In this document: piece by piece, positions 44,153 to 53,808 of the stretch | Layout of the letters: every line of letters starts with the position of its first letter | How positions within the stretch are numbered: position 1 is the stretch's first letter | NCBI RefSeq assembly: GCF_014698505.1 | Contig: NZ_JACJTD010000018.1 | Location: forward strand, 62,001-126,000 | Origin: Nostoc foliaceum FACHB-393 | Lineage (GTDB): Bacteria > Cyanobacteriota > Cyanobacteriia > Cyanobacteriales > Nostocaceae | Reading direction: 5' to 3' | Length of the DNA stretch: 64,000 bases | Notes under the pieces: generated by a model | What the model saw: the letters and a program-made list of their open reading frames with translations, nothing else | Database searches by the model: none | Told to the model about the DNA's origin: nothing | Made by a program: the position numbers and the translations under genes

Positions 44153-44520
44153 TCAAGAACAATTGGGCGAATAGAATGAGACTGTTGGTCAATTCAGGAT
44201 GGGTTAAACCCCCACGCCTAAAAGCTTCGTTTTGGATTGCTTTCCCGCCCTGCAATAAATTCCTTCCTCGTAGCTAAAGTGCGTTTCAACACACTGAAAT
44301 TAAAAAATTAAGATGGATTGGAGTTGATGGGTTAGACCACCTATCAATTCGCCAACAGTCTCATATAATTCCCTACTCCAGAAACAAAGTCCACCTACGT
44401 GGACTTAATAAAATAACTCGCATAGGCGGGTTTGATCTGTGTAGCCAACTAATACAGTCTTTTCCTAATGCAAAGAAGCATCTGGGGGTTTTCCCAATAA
44501 GCAACTAATTGCTCAAAAAG
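44153..44520. mobile_element. Spacer with a 189-bp MITE-like element and a repeat tail
   Basis: ATGAGACTGTTGG at 44176-44188 and its exact complement CCAACAGTCTCAT at 44352-44364 bound a 189-bp non-coding stretch; the match continues imperfectly inward (AATTCAGGATGGGTT versus AATTGATAGGTGGTC). AGTCCACCTACGTGGACT (44388-44405) is a perfect palindrome, followed by CATAGGCGGGTTTGATCTGT and GTAGCC, related to the repeat at 13285-13303. No transposase is nearby, so mobility would have been in trans. Confidence 0.5.
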
Positions 44521-44781
44521 TTACTTTTCTAAACGAACTGCATACCACTGTAGATATTGCCCAAGACCAATATCTAATTCGCAGGTGGTGTCGAGTAAAT
44601 ATTGTGCTTGAGCTTCCACGCTATTAAACTTTTGCAAGTCAGGCGGTAAATCTTGAATTATGAGTTGTTGGAGAGTGCTTTTGAGCTTTTCTAATAACTC
44701 TGATGGTGTCAGAAATTGTTCTTGTTGATTTGTTTCTAGAACTACAAAGTGATCTTGCTGATACATTAATGGGTCTGGCAT
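44521..44781 (-). CDS. Chlororespiratory reduction 7 (CRR7) family protein
   Basis: 86 residues. The motifs HFVVLETNQQEQFLTPSELL, FNSVEAQAQYLLDTTCELDI and LQWYAVRLEK are those of the CRR7 family. In plants CRR7 is needed to accumulate the chloroplast NDH (photosynthetic complex I) subcomplex; in cyanobacteria the role is presumed related but unproven. No signal or membrane helix. Stand-alone gene. Confidence 0.85.
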   Translation of the reverse strand: MPDPLMYQQDHFVVLETNQQEQFLTPSELLEKLKSTLQQLIIQDLPPDLQKFNSVEAQAQYLLDTTCELDIGLGQYLQWYAVRLEK

Positions 44782-45410
44782 TTTAAAGATTTAGTGAATG
44801 TAAATAGGTTTTGTTTTTTGATAAGAAATTTTGGTTGTTTGTGTAGCCAAAAACATGGCGTTTTTATGTGCAGATTTTGAAGTAATTATAGAATTTAGTT
44901 GTTCAAAATATGAATTTTATTTTAATATGTCTTTATTTATTATATCTACATTAATATAACCATAGCTAAAAAAATTCTATCTTTCAAAACAAACAATCTA
45001 TTTTTTAATTTAGCTAGATATACTGAATCTAATTAAATCAGAATTTTTACTTAATTTATTAACCCATAATTACTAAAAAATAAAGTCTTAAACCAAGTAT
45101 AATTTCAATCTTATGTAATTATACTAAATCTTTGCAACACTTATCGAATAGACTAAATAAATTAAAGCCAAGTGATATTAGTATTTAGTATTAGCTATCT
45201 TCTGAGTGAACTTTGGGAATTATTTTGCCCTGTCTCACAAAGTTTATAAACTAACTAAAAAATTAAATAAGTAAGGTGTGTATTTGCAATTCTCCAAAAA
45301 ATTGTAATTTAACTTTAACAATGGGGAAATATAAAAGTAACATTTCCTCCCATAACCATAGCCGAAGAAAAAGGTAACAATTGCCTTCGTGTTCCAATTA
45401 TAGATTGTCT
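44782..45410. other. AT-rich spacer, nothing recognised
   Basis: About 630 bases, extremely AT-rich with long A/T runs; no frame, tRNA or strong hairpin visible. It probably carries the promoters of the divergent crr7 and diguanylate cyclase transcripts. Confidence 0.4.
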
Positions 45411-45611
45411 ATGCAACTTAGTTATCTACCGCTTGCTTGGCTCACTAACATTGAGCAGTCTATTGTCAAAAAACAGTTGATTGTGAAGCCAGACACACCT
45501 TTGCCGCAAATTCTGGCATTGATAAAAAGAGCGATCGCCCCTATGCGATTGAGTTGCACAGCCTTTTCCCGGATAGTCCCGCAACTGGAAGGCAACTCAT
45601 GTCAGGCATAA
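45411..45611 (+). pseudogene. Short CBS-like frame overlapping the GGDEF gene
   Basis: 66 codons from ATG 45411. WLTNIEQSIVKKQLIVKPDT followed by PLPQILALIKRA resembles the opening of CBS domains fused to cyanobacterial sensor/GGDEF proteins (PLTVTPDTPL-type). After RAIAP the sequence loses that character, while the +2 frame there continues (YAIELHSLFPDSPATGRQLM) into the GGDEF protein. This suggests a frameshift in a once longer fusion, or a short upstream frame coupled to the next gene, with which it overlaps by 13 bases. Confidence 0.45.
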
Positions 45612-46624
45612 GCCCATTTTCTCTTTCTAAGCAACCACCACTGATTCTAGTGGCTGATGATGACAAGACTATCCGAGTGTTGTTGCGTAAAGCTATGGAA
45701 CAAGAAGGTTATCGAGTGGTCGAGGTCAATGATGGTAAGCAATGTTTAGATGCTTACGAGACTATCAAACCGGATATAGTTTTGCTAGATGCTGTCATGC
45801 CTGTGATGGATGGCTTTACCTGCTGTAAGCACTTGCTCCAGATTGCCAGGAATAATTTAATATCGGCCCTTGCAACCTTTGATACTGGCTCGACTCTTAA
45901 CAATACTATTATCTCCAAGATATGGGAGCGCACTCCCATATTGATGATCACATGTTTAGACGATGAGGACTCTGTAAACCGTGCTTTTGATGCAGGGGCG
46001 ACTGATTATGTCACTAAGCCAATTCACTGGCCTGTATTGCGCCAGCGCCTGCGCCGACTGCTACAGCAAGCGCAAGTATACAAACAATTAGAGGCAGCAA
46101 ACCAAGCTTTGCAGCACCTGGCCAATGTAGATGGTTTAACTGAGTTGGCTAATCGTCGTCGCTTTGACGATTATCTCAATACTCAGTGGATTAATCTCGC
46201 ACAAGAGGAATCTCCACTATCAATGATTTTGTGTGATATCGACTTTTTTAAGTTTTATAACGATAGATATGGCCATCCTGCTGGGGATGTCTGTTTACAA
46301 AAGGTGGGTGCTGTCTTAAACCTTAAAGCCCAAAAACATCAGGATTTGGTAGCGCGTTATGGTGGCGAAGAATTTGCTGTGATTATGCCATACACCCCTG
46401 CATCTGGAGCAGTTCACGTTGCCGCAGCGATACAAGCGGGAATTAAAGATTTGCAAATTGTTCACGACGGGTCTGCGGTGAGTCAGTATGTCACCCTCAG
46501 TATGGGCGTGGCAACTGTTGTCCCCACTTGGGAATCTTCACCTTCGGATTTGATTGTCCAGGCAGATAAGGCACTCTACCAAGCAAAGGCTGGGGGGCGC
46601 GATCGCTTTGTTTCAAGTTCTTAG
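45599..46624 (+). CDS. Response regulator with GGDEF diguanylate cyclase domain
   Basis: 341 residues from ATG 45599 (frame open to 45554). Receiver: VADDDKTIR, phospho-Asp in IVLLDAVMPVMDGF, Lys in DYVTKPIHW. Between DGFTCCKHLLQIA and WERTPILMITCLDDED there is an insert of about 20-25 residues (NNLISALATFDTGSTLNNTI) not usual for receivers. GGDEF domain: VDGLTELANRRRFDDYL, DIDFFKFYNDRYGHPAGD and active-site motif RYGGEEFAVI; so it should make c-di-GMP upon phosphorylation. An RxxD inhibitory site is not obvious. The cognate kinase is unknown; sasA is convergent and not a likely partner. Confidence 0.92.
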   Translation: MSGISPFSLSKQPPLILVADDDKTIRVLLRKAMEQEGYRVVEVNDGKQCLDAYETIKPDIVLLDAVMPVMDGFTCCKHLLQIARNNLISALATFDTGSTLNNTIISKIWERTPILMITCLDDEDSVNRAFDAGATDYVTKPIHWPVLRQRLRRLLQQAQVYKQLEAANQALQHLANVDGLTELANRRRFDDYLNTQWINLAQEESPLSMILCDIDFFKFYNDRYGHPAGDVCLQKVGAVLNLKAQKHQDLVARYGGEEFAVIMPYTPASGAVHVAAAIQAGIKDLQIVHDGSAVSQYVTLSMGVATVVPTWESSPSDLIVQADKALYQAKAGGRDRFVSSS

Positions 46625-46660
46625 TTGTCATTAGTCATTAGTCATTTGAATGACCAATCT

Positions 46661-47848
46661 TTAAGAAGGATAAACTGGTAGTGTGAAGTGGAACCATGCT
46701 CCGTTATTGGGGGCAGAGTCCACCCAAATTTGGCCATAATGTGCCAGGATGATGCGTTGGCATAAACAAAGACCAATTCCGTAACCTTCCGTACCTTCAT
46801 CCCGTTGCAGACGGAAGTGGTTTTCAAAGATGCGATCGCGATTCTCTACAGGAATACCAGGCCCAGTATCGCCAATACTAAACTGAACTTTTTGGGTAGT
46901 GCGGTGTAATCCGGCAACGCTAATTTTGCCACCTTCTGGCGTATATTTGATGGCATTATCCAACAGATTTACTAGCACTTGGCGGATGCGTTCTGGGTCA
47001 GCGTATACGTATGGCAAGTCATTAGGAATATCTGTTTCTACCTCTTGCGATTTGGCGGTGTAGCGATCGCACAATTCTTCCAGAACTTCTAAGCACAGTT
47101 TGCCTAACTGTACTTTTTGTGGTAAAATCGGGAATTCTGTATCTTTACCACGACCTACCTGTAAAAGGTCGGCAATCATCCGGTCAATGACCTTAGTTTG
47201 ATTGCGGGCTTGTTTTAATAGATGTGCCGTCATCGATGGCTTGAGGCGCTGGAATTGCCCTGTCTCTAAATTGTAGTTAGATTGGAGAGTTTCAATTGCG
47301 ATCGCGGCAGCAGTTAAGGGATTACGAAGATCGTGCGCCAGCATAGCAATTACCCGATCTTTAAACTGTAGCTGCTCTTGGAGATTATCTTTTTCCTGTT
47401 TCAAGCGAAAAATTTCGTCTGAGAGTCGGATTAGTTCAGCAGAAACGGCAACTGAACGGATAGTAGATTTGGGTAATGTCACCCTAGAATTGTCGTCTAT
47501 ACATTCTTGCAAGTCTTCCTGTAATTTTAAGTAAGCGTCTATAGCGACTTGCCAACGAGGCCACCAGTTTTTCAATTGCGCTATGATATTACTCCCAGCC
47601 AGAACCTGTCGTGGTTCGGGATGGATTTTGATTAAAGCTGGCGTTGCTACCAGCTTAAAGTGTTCTGCTAAGTAAGGTTGTTGTCCAACATCGATAGTTT
47701 GAAGTTCAAAACTATACTCAGCCTGCAATTCTTTTAAGTAAGCACGTATTCGCTGTACCTGCTGTCGGGACTTTGGGCGTCCATCGACAAACAGTAACAG
47801 CTGGAGTGGAGCCTCAGAATAAATAGGCTGATCCTGGGAAACTTGCAT
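46661..47848 (-). CDS. sasA: Clock output histidine kinase SasA
   Basis: 395 residues from ATG 47848 (an upstream in-frame Met at 47875 is possible). N-terminal KaiB-like thioredoxin-fold domain ([40 protein letters not shown]) that binds KaiC, then HisKA with His172 in [20 protein letters not shown], and HATPase_c ending [20 protein letters not shown]. SasA senses the KaiC state and phosphorylates the regulator RpaA, setting circadian gene expression. kaiABC and rpaA are not in the window. No membrane segment, so cytoplasmic. Confidence 0.94.
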   Translation of the reverse strand: MQVSQDQPIYSEAPLQLLLFVDGRPKSRQQVQRIRAYLKELQAEYSFELQTIDVGQQPYLAEHFKLVATPALIKIHPEPRQVLAGSNIIAQLKNWWPRWQVAIDAYLKLQEDLQECIDDNSRVTLPKSTIRSVAVSAELIRLSDEIFRLKQEKDNLQEQLQFKDRVIAMLAHDLRNPLTAAAIAIETLQSNYNLETGQFQRLKPSMTAHLLKQARNQTKVIDRMIADLLQVGRGKDTEFPILPQKVQLGKLCLEVLEELCDRYTAKSQEVETDIPNDLPYVYADPERIRQVLVNLLDNAIKYTPEGGKISVAGLHRTTQKVQFSIGDTGPGIPVENRDRIFENHFRLQRDEGTEGYGIGLCLCQRIILAHYGQIWVDSAPNNGAWFHFTLPVYPS

Positions 47849-49465
47849 GTAATCGTGTTTCAGCACTGGTAACAACCTGGCGACGCTTTACAGAAAGTAA
47901 AATGGACTGACGGTTGTCAATGGTCGTTGTTTTTCTTCAATTTAATATCTATTTTAGATTTTCATACTCTTATCAGATCTGAATTTTTGACATCAGACAT
48001 ATGTTTTTCAACCTTTTGCCCCTTTTTCGCTGACTTCATCTCCAAGAAACATCCTTGCTCTTGAATATAAGTCTTAATTTGCCCTGAATCAAAAATTTTC
48101 GCCAGAGCTAGCAGGTAAAAGTTTTAATACTATGTCAAATCGGCTAGTGGAGCAGCATGTCAATTAGAGTACTCGCTTTGAACAAGCGATCACCCAAGCA
48201 AACGCAGATGCTAATTGTATCTAATCTATCAGGAAGCTGTTAACTGTTCAGACCAAGTTTGTAGAGGGTTTTCTCAACCGCCAGTGCATCCGATGAAGTG
48301 TCTTTTTTGCCTCTACCCAATCATTTGTAGGATTGGGTAAAAAGTCATAGCTGACTATGTACTGCCTCTATAACTTGTAAAGCGCACCCTGTGCCCAGCC
48401 TTCCTAAAGAACCGTTGCCCTATCCCAGAAGAACAGGGGATGGATTGCCCCAAAGAAAGCTTTGGATAACATAGAGGCGATGCCTACGGCGGTAAACTAC
48501 GCATTTCTAGAGGAAGCACTTACTGCTCTCGAAGCTGCCAAGAAACTCTTGACTACAGCACAAGTAGCATTTCCCCAGAAAATCTATTTATAGATATTAG
48601 GGAAACTGCCGCGACACTTGGCTGCTTTGCCTATGACCCCGGACTCCAAGGACCACAAACTTACGCTAAGTTCCTGAAATTGCTTAACACTGGCATTTTC
48701 TGGCTATTGCCTTACTCAGCTTACCATCGTCAGATGAATAATTTCCAGAATCGATTGTAAGTGAGCGTTAGCGAACTTGATCTATTCCCCTCCTTGAGTG
48801 AGGCTAAGGGGGGCTTTAATCCTAGTCTATCACTTCCATTGCTTTGCGATCGCCTGAGTGCTAGTGCATCTGGAAGAAGATTAAAGCTTTTGGTAGCTAC
48901 ACTGTTTTTTGGTGAGTTATCAATCAGTTATCCGCTCTGGTAACTGAATAATTACAGAACTATCTGAAAAACTGATTCACAATCTGGTAGTCTGCCACAT
49001 TAATTTTGAGCAGTTCGTAGTGGGTGGCTCTAGCCCTCATCTAATCACTAAAGTACTTACTATGAACTCTCTTAACCTTTCATAATCCCTGTGGTGGAGT
49101 ATTACTTCAAGCATCCAAATCATACAACTCTTATATAGCAAGTATTACAGCTTTATTTCTATTTTTTTTCCGAAAATGTTAGTTTGCCAGAATTTTAGGG
49201 AACTATATAAATAAGCGTAAAACAAATAAGCGTAGAACGAAGACAACACGGTAGCAAAAGCTACCGTTTACTAATTTTTTGAGATATCATCTTCACCAAG
49301 GCGAAGATAAGCAGGGGAAGAGGGAGAGATCAAGGGGACAACGGGGACAAGGGAGAATTATTAAACAAGTTTCTCCCTTGTTTCTTCCCAATGTCCAATG
49401 TCCAAATCACATTTAATGAACAGTCTGCGCTAGGGTAGGAATTGAAACTCAATTTGTGATTTCCT
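47849..49465. other. 1.6-kb spacer with decayed coding sequence and repeats
   Basis: No intact gene. The stretch 48170-48760 has coding-like pieces in shifting frames: FEQAITQANADANCI, then AFLEEALTALEAAKKLLTTA, then RETAATLGCFAYDPGLQGPQ and TYAKFLKLLNTGIFWLLPYS, ending NNFQNRL-stop. I cannot name the ancestor. GAGGCGATGCCTACGGCGG at 48475-48493 is a dispersed repeat (inverse of 16813-16839). CGGTAGCAAAAGCTACCG (49250-49267) is a small hairpin, and GGGGACAACGGGGACAAGGG with CTCCCTTGTTT forms arms at 49334-49384. Confidence 0.45.
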
Positions 49466-50860
49466 GTGCTTCCCTGTAAACGTCCAGCTGTATTTCTAAT
49501 TTGGGCTGTTCTACTCACTTCGTTAACAGCCTGTGCTAACAGTCCAGTCGCCAAAAACCTTGAGCAATCTTTGGCGGCAGATCCTAAGCTGCAAAGCAAT
49601 CCAGTTGTCTTTGGAGAATCTCAGGGTAACCAACCGCAAGCACAGCAAAACGAATCAACACTTCAGTTACCATCTGATTTTCCCAAAGATATCCCACTAT
49701 ATTCCAATGCCAAACTACAGGAAGTTACACCTGCTAGTGGCTCAGAAAACAGAGTCTCAACTCGTTGGTTAAGTTCTGACCCCAGCAACTTTATTGCTAG
49801 CTTTTATAGTAGCCAGTTTCAAACAAATAACTGGCAGATTTTACAACAGCCAACAGATGATGCGGGAGGTGCTTTTGAGGCACGTCGTAATGATTTGCTG
49901 TTGAAGGTTTCCATTCAGCCTAAATCAGTTACTAACGCTACACTTAATCAACCCCAAACAGCCACTGAATTATTAATTGAGTACGTACCGAATAGTACTG
50001 CAACGGCACAACCTACCCCAACTACAAGTTCTAACGAAACTACTAACGCCGTTCCTCAACCAGGAGATACACAGTTTATTGGCCCAATACCACCTGCAAA
50101 CTTGGCAGCGCAGCCACCAAGTACAGCTAATAACCAAACAACTCCTACAGCAACACCTGAATCTCAGGAATTCAACGATCTGAATAAGGTACCGCAAGAA
50201 TGGCGGCAACACATCCAAGACTTGGCTGCATTAGGTGTTTTATCTCTAGAACCAAAGACAACTAAGGGCAACTCTACTGCCATAACTAACCAGTTTGAAC
50301 CCAATAAAATCGTTACACATCGGGAATACGCCCGTTGGCTAATTGCTGCTAACAATGCCATGTATGCCAGCAATCCAGCTAAACAAATTCGTTTGGCTTC
50401 AGAAAGTACTCAACCAGCTTTTAGTGATGTGTCCGCAAAAGACCCTGATTTTCCAGCAATTCAGGGATTAGCTGAGGCTGGATTAATTCCTAGTCCTTTG
50501 TCTGGAGATTCTACAGTAGTTTTGTTTCGTCCTGATGCACCCCTAACGCGGGAACAGTTGCTGCTGTGGAAATTACCCCTAGATACTCGCCAAGCTTTAC
50601 CCTCTGCTAACTTAGATGCGGTCAAACAAACCTGGGGTTTCCAAGATGCAGCGCGAATTGACCCCAAAGCTTTAAGAGCAGTGTTGGCTGATTACCAGAA
50701 TAGCGAACAATCGAATATTCGGCGGGTGTTTGGTTATACGACTCTGTTTCAACCCAAAAAACCAGTAACTCGTGCTGAGGCTGCTACGGCTTTGTGGTAT
50801 TTCGGCACTCAGGGCGAGGGTGTATCGGCTGCTGAGGCTTTGAAATTAAAGCAAAGTTAA
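49466..50860 (+). CDS. Lipoprotein with SLH domain
   Basis: 464 residues from a GTG start (49466); an in-frame TGA lies three codons upstream, so GTG is the first possible start. Lipobox in VLLTSLTACAN puts Cys as the lipidated residue. A DUF-like region (about 65-160: LPSDFPKDIPLYSNAKLQEV, then TNNWQILQQ) is followed by a Thr/Pro/Asn-rich linker and a C-terminal part with S-layer homology character (FSDVSAKDPDFPAIQGLAEA, FRPDAPLTREQLLLWKL, PKKPVTRAEAATALWYF). Likely attached at the outer envelope and binding peptidoglycan-linked polymer. No partner gene adjoins it. Confidence 0.8.
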   Translation: MLPCKRPAVFLIWAVLLTSLTACANSPVAKNLEQSLAADPKLQSNPVVFGESQGNQPQAQQNESTLQLPSDFPKDIPLYSNAKLQEVTPASGSENRVSTRWLSSDPSNFIASFYSSQFQTNNWQILQQPTDDAGGAFEARRNDLLLKVSIQPKSVTNATLNQPQTATELLIEYVPNSTATAQPTPTTSSNETTNAVPQPGDTQFIGPIPPANLAAQPPSTANNQTTPTATPESQEFNDLNKVPQEWRQHIQDLAALGVLSLEPKTTKGNSTAITNQFEPNKIVTHREYARWLIAANNAMYASNPAKQIRLASESTQPAFSDVSAKDPDFPAIQGLAEAGLIPSPLSGDSTVVLFRPDAPLTREQLLLWKLPLDTRQALPSANLDAVKQTWGFQDAARIDPKALRAVLADYQNSEQSNIRRVFGYTTLFQPKKPVTRAEAATALWYFGTQGEGVSAAEALKLKQS

Positions 50861-51148
50861 AAGGCGGTTGGTCTATCATTAGCATAAAAGCGAGCAATTA
50901 CAACCTTTTGGGAGGTAAATTTTGCCGTTTCTTTGTACAACAACTATTTTTTATTAAGAAAAGGTAAATCTAAGTATTTTCAGCGTTTTTACCTGTGTTT
51001 GTTGAATTTTTGAGGCATAGTTAAGTGAAACAACGTAAGTTACTCAATAGACCTACTTAATTTTGAAGTAACTCAAAAGACAAGTTGTCGAACTATAGCC
51101 CTTTCATTGCTTTTAAACAAGCTAAAAAAAATCACGGGTAAAACAAAT
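50861..51148. other. Spacer before GDSL gene
   Basis: AT-rich; the frame to 51107 is open but lacks signal-peptide character before MKKQAVAAG. No clear operator is seen; the promoter should be here. Confidence 0.4.
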
Positions 51149-52228
51149 ATGAAAAAACAAGCTGTAGCAGCAGGATTTGTTCTCCTATCTTTCATGTTGC
51201 CGCTCAAAGCGAATGCTGCGAGTTTTAGCAAATTTTATGTATTTGGCGACAGTCTTTCTGATACTGGCAATGTTTTCGCTGCTACTGGTGGTTTAGTTGC
51301 TCCGACAACAGCCATTCCCCAAGATCCACCCTACTTTCAAGGGCGTTTTTCCAATGAGCGGGTGTGGGTAGACTACCTCGGAGAGCAACTAGGATTAAAA
51401 CCCTCTCCATACATTACTTTAAATCCTACTATTCCCAATCAAGGTATTAACTTTGCTGTGGGCGGCGCTAATTCTGGTCAGGGTAATGCTATTGTTCCTA
51501 GTGCAACGTTACCGGGAGTACTAGAGCAAGTCGGCTTGTTGACAAAACCGATTTTCCAAGCCAATCAGAAGCTTGATCCAAATGCACTTTATGCTGTATC
51601 GGGAGGTGCAAATGATTATCTGTTTGGTCAAGCTATCAATCCGGCTCAAACAGTCCAGAATTTATCAGATGCAGTAGCGTTACTTGCCTCATCTGGCGCA
51701 AAAAATATTTTAGTCTTTAATTTACCTGATTTGGGCAAGATTCCATTTGCATTCGCAACAGGTCAATCTAGTAACTTGACTGGTTTGACAAATGACCATA
51801 ACACAAGATTAGCAGAGGAACTAGGCAAATTTAGCAATAACCCTGACCTGAATCTGATTTCTGTGGATGTGTTTTCCCTATTTAATCAAGTACAAGCAAA
51901 TCCAGGGGAATTTGGGTTGAAAGATGTGGCTACCCCTTGCGTAGTAGGGAATTTACAGACAATCACAAGTGTATGTTCTCAACCCAACGATTATTTGTTC
52001 TTTGACTCTGTGCATCCAACAACAGGCGTTCATCAGTTAGTAGCAGATACTGCACTGGCTGCAATTGAAGCTAAGTCTGTCCCTGAACCTGCGATCAACT
52101 TGGGGATTTTAGCCCTTGGTGCTTTTAGTGCGCTAGGAGTGCTGAAGCGTCAACAAAAAAGATCAGCATTTATGACAGCAGGTCAGGTTGTTGATGCACA
52201 ATTGTTTCATACAACAGTTGAAAACTAA
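51149..52228 (+). CDS. GDSL-family esterase/lipase with PEP-CTERM motif
   Basis: About 359 residues from ATG 51149 (signal peptide KKQAVAAGFVLLSFMLPLKA, then NAAS). Catalytic Ser in FGDSLSDTGN, the GGANDY block, and the Asp-His pair in DSVHPTTGVHQ identify an SGNH/GDSL hydrolase. The C-terminus has a PEP-CTERM sorting signal, SVPEPAINLGILALGAFSAL, then GVLKRQQKR. Unusually, about 21 further residues (SAFMTAGQVVDAQLFHTTVE) follow the basic cluster, where such proteins normally end. Secreted and processed at the surface; natural substrate unknown. The next gene starts 13 bases after its stop. Confidence 0.88.
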   Translation: MKKQAVAAGFVLLSFMLPLKANAASFSKFYVFGDSLSDTGNVFAATGGLVAPTTAIPQDPPYFQGRFSNERVWVDYLGEQLGLKPSPYITLNPTIPNQGINFAVGGANSGQGNAIVPSATLPGVLEQVGLLTKPIFQANQKLDPNALYAVSGGANDYLFGQAINPAQTVQNLSDAVALLASSGAKNILVFNLPDLGKIPFAFATGQSSNLTGLTNDHNTRLAEELGKFSNNPDLNLISVDVFSLFNQVQANPGEFGLKDVATPCVVGNLQTITSVCSQPNDYLFFDSVHPTTGVHQLVADTALAAIEAKSVPEPAINLGILALGAFSALGVLKRQQKRSAFMTAGQVVDAQLFHTTVEN

Positions 52229-52241
52229 ACTAACTGTATTG

Positions 52242-53285
52242 ATGTGGGATTACGATCGCTTATTTGAAATTATTGAAGAATTAGTCATGCACCATTCTCC
52301 TAGTGGTGTAGAAGCTGAGATTAATCAGTTGTTGATGCAACGATTTGCGGCGCTGGGTGTAGAAGTTTGGTGCGATCGCGCCGATAATATTATTGCCAAG
52401 ATTCCAGGCAAAAGTCCAGACCGAGCGATCGCTATCACGGCACACAAAGACGAAATTGGCGCAATTGTCAAGAATCTCGGTGATGAAGGTCGCGTGGAAG
52501 TCCGCAAACTCGGCGGTTCTTTCCCGTGGGTTTACGGCGAAGGCGTTGTCGATTTACTCGGAGATAACGAAACCATTAACGGTATTCTCAGCTTTGGTTC
52601 CCGCCACGTTTCCCACGAATCGCCCCAAAAAGTGCAGCAGGAAGATACTACTGTTAAGTGGGAAAATGCCTGGATTGAAACGAAGCTCACATCTGCTGAA
52701 TTAGAAGCAGCTGGCATTCGACCTGGAACTAGAATGGTAATTGGCAAGCATCGCAAGCGGCCAATTCGGTTAAAGGATCATATTGCCGGTTACACCTTGG
52801 ATAACAAAGCTTCTGTTGCCATTTTGCTAGCTTTAGCTCAAAGCTTGAAACAGCCAGTTTTTGATGTTTATTTAGTGGCATCAGCTAAAGAAGAAGTAGG
52901 AGCAATTGGGGCGCTATTTTTCACTCAAAACCAGCCTTTGGATGCCTTGATTGCTTTAGAAATTTGTCCATTATCTGAGGAATATCCTGTGAAAGATGGG
53001 GAAAGTCCTGTACTTTTATCTCAAGATGCTTATGGGATATATGATGAGGGGCTAAATGGGCAACTGCGCCATAGTGCCAAACAACTCGATATGCCAGTGC
53101 AGTTAACAACTTTGAGCGGATTTGGTAGCGATGCTTCGATTGCAATGAAATTTGGGCATGTTGGACGTGCTGCGTGTTTGGCATTTCCCACCCAAAATAC
53201 ACATGGCTATGAAATTGCTCATTTAGGAGCGATCGCTCATTGTATCGATTTGTTAAAAGCTTTTTGTGAAACTGAATTTGAGTAA
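52242..53285 (+). CDS. M42-family metallo-aminopeptidase
   Basis: 347 residues from ATG 52242; the open frame to 52188 overlaps the GDSL gene and has no family-like sequence. Ligand and catalytic motifs of M42 (FrvX/PepA-TET type): ITAHKDEIGAIV (His), GYTLDNKAS (bridging Asp), ASAKEEVGAIGA (catalytic Glu pair), ALEICPLSEE and THGYEIAHLG (His). These enzymes form cytosolic dodecamers degrading peptides. It follows the GDSL gene by 13 bases, yet one is exported and the other cytosolic, so co-transcription need not mean a shared task. Confidence 0.9.
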   Translation: MWDYDRLFEIIEELVMHHSPSGVEAEINQLLMQRFAALGVEVWCDRADNIIAKIPGKSPDRAIAITAHKDEIGAIVKNLGDEGRVEVRKLGGSFPWVYGEGVVDLLGDNETINGILSFGSRHVSHESPQKVQQEDTTVKWENAWIETKLTSAELEAAGIRPGTRMVIGKHRKRPIRLKDHIAGYTLDNKASVAILLALAQSLKQPVFDVYLVASAKEEVGAIGALFFTQNQPLDALIALEICPLSEEYPVKDGESPVLLSQDAYGIYDEGLNGQLRHSAKQLDMPVQLTTLSGFGSDASIAMKFGHVGRAACLAFPTQNTHGYEIAHLGAIAHCIDLLKAFCETEFE

Positions 53286-53409
53286 AGTTTCAAAACTCAT
53301 TTAATCGACAAAATATAATCTAATCAATTGGAGTGCGATAGTTTTTACACCAATTTTGCTAAATGCTTGATTTATGTCAAACTTTAGTATTGGGTAGTAC
53401 TTTCATCAA

Positions 53410-53481
53410 AGCCGATGATGGGATTTGAACCCACGGCCTGCTGATTACGAATCAGCTGCTCTACCACTGAGCCACATCGGC
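53410..53481 (-). tRNA. tRNA-Thr (anticodon CGT)
   Basis: Minus-strand cloverleaf of 72 bases: acceptor GCCGATG/CATCGGC, D arm GCTC/GAGC, anticodon stem GCTGA/TCAGC with loop TTCGTAA (anticodon CGT, reading ACG), T arm GTGGG/CCCAT with TTCAAAT, discriminator T. The CCA is not encoded. No neighbouring tRNA. Confidence 0.95.
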
Positions 53482-53514
53482 GTTCACAATCTAAGAGTAT
53501 AACATGATTTAATC

Positions 53515-53808
53515 ATGATAAATCAAAATCACAAAAATCGCCTTAACCCTGAACAATACGCCAGCCTCAAAGCAGAAATAGCTGCTCCTTATCGTGGCTT
53601 ACGACAATTTATTTACATCGCTTTCGGTGCTTCTGGCTCCATTGGTGCATTCATCTTTTTTTTCCAAGTGCTTGCCGGACGAGATGTTGAGAGTGCTTTG
53701 CCTAGTTTGGCTCTCCAAGTAGCGATCGTTGCCCTAATGGTCTTCCTCTGGCGCTGGGAACACCATCGGCAACAACGCCCCCAATCGCGTAAAAATCCTA
53801 ATTCTTAA
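53515..53808 (+). CDS. DUF3493 family membrane protein
   Basis: 97 residues. RLNPEQYASLKAEIAAPYRG, LRQFIYIAFGASGSIGAFIF with two membrane helices (about 30-52 and 63-82), and the terminal WRWEHHRQQ match the DUF3493 family. Its plant relative LPA3 is tied to photosystem II assembly (recalled); for cyanobacteria this is inference only. It is divergent from the tRNA gene. Confidence 0.75.
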   Translation: MINQNHKNRLNPEQYASLKAEIAAPYRGLRQFIYIAFGASGSIGAFIFFFQVLAGRDVESALPSLALQVAIVALMVFLWRWEHHRQQRPQSRKNPNS

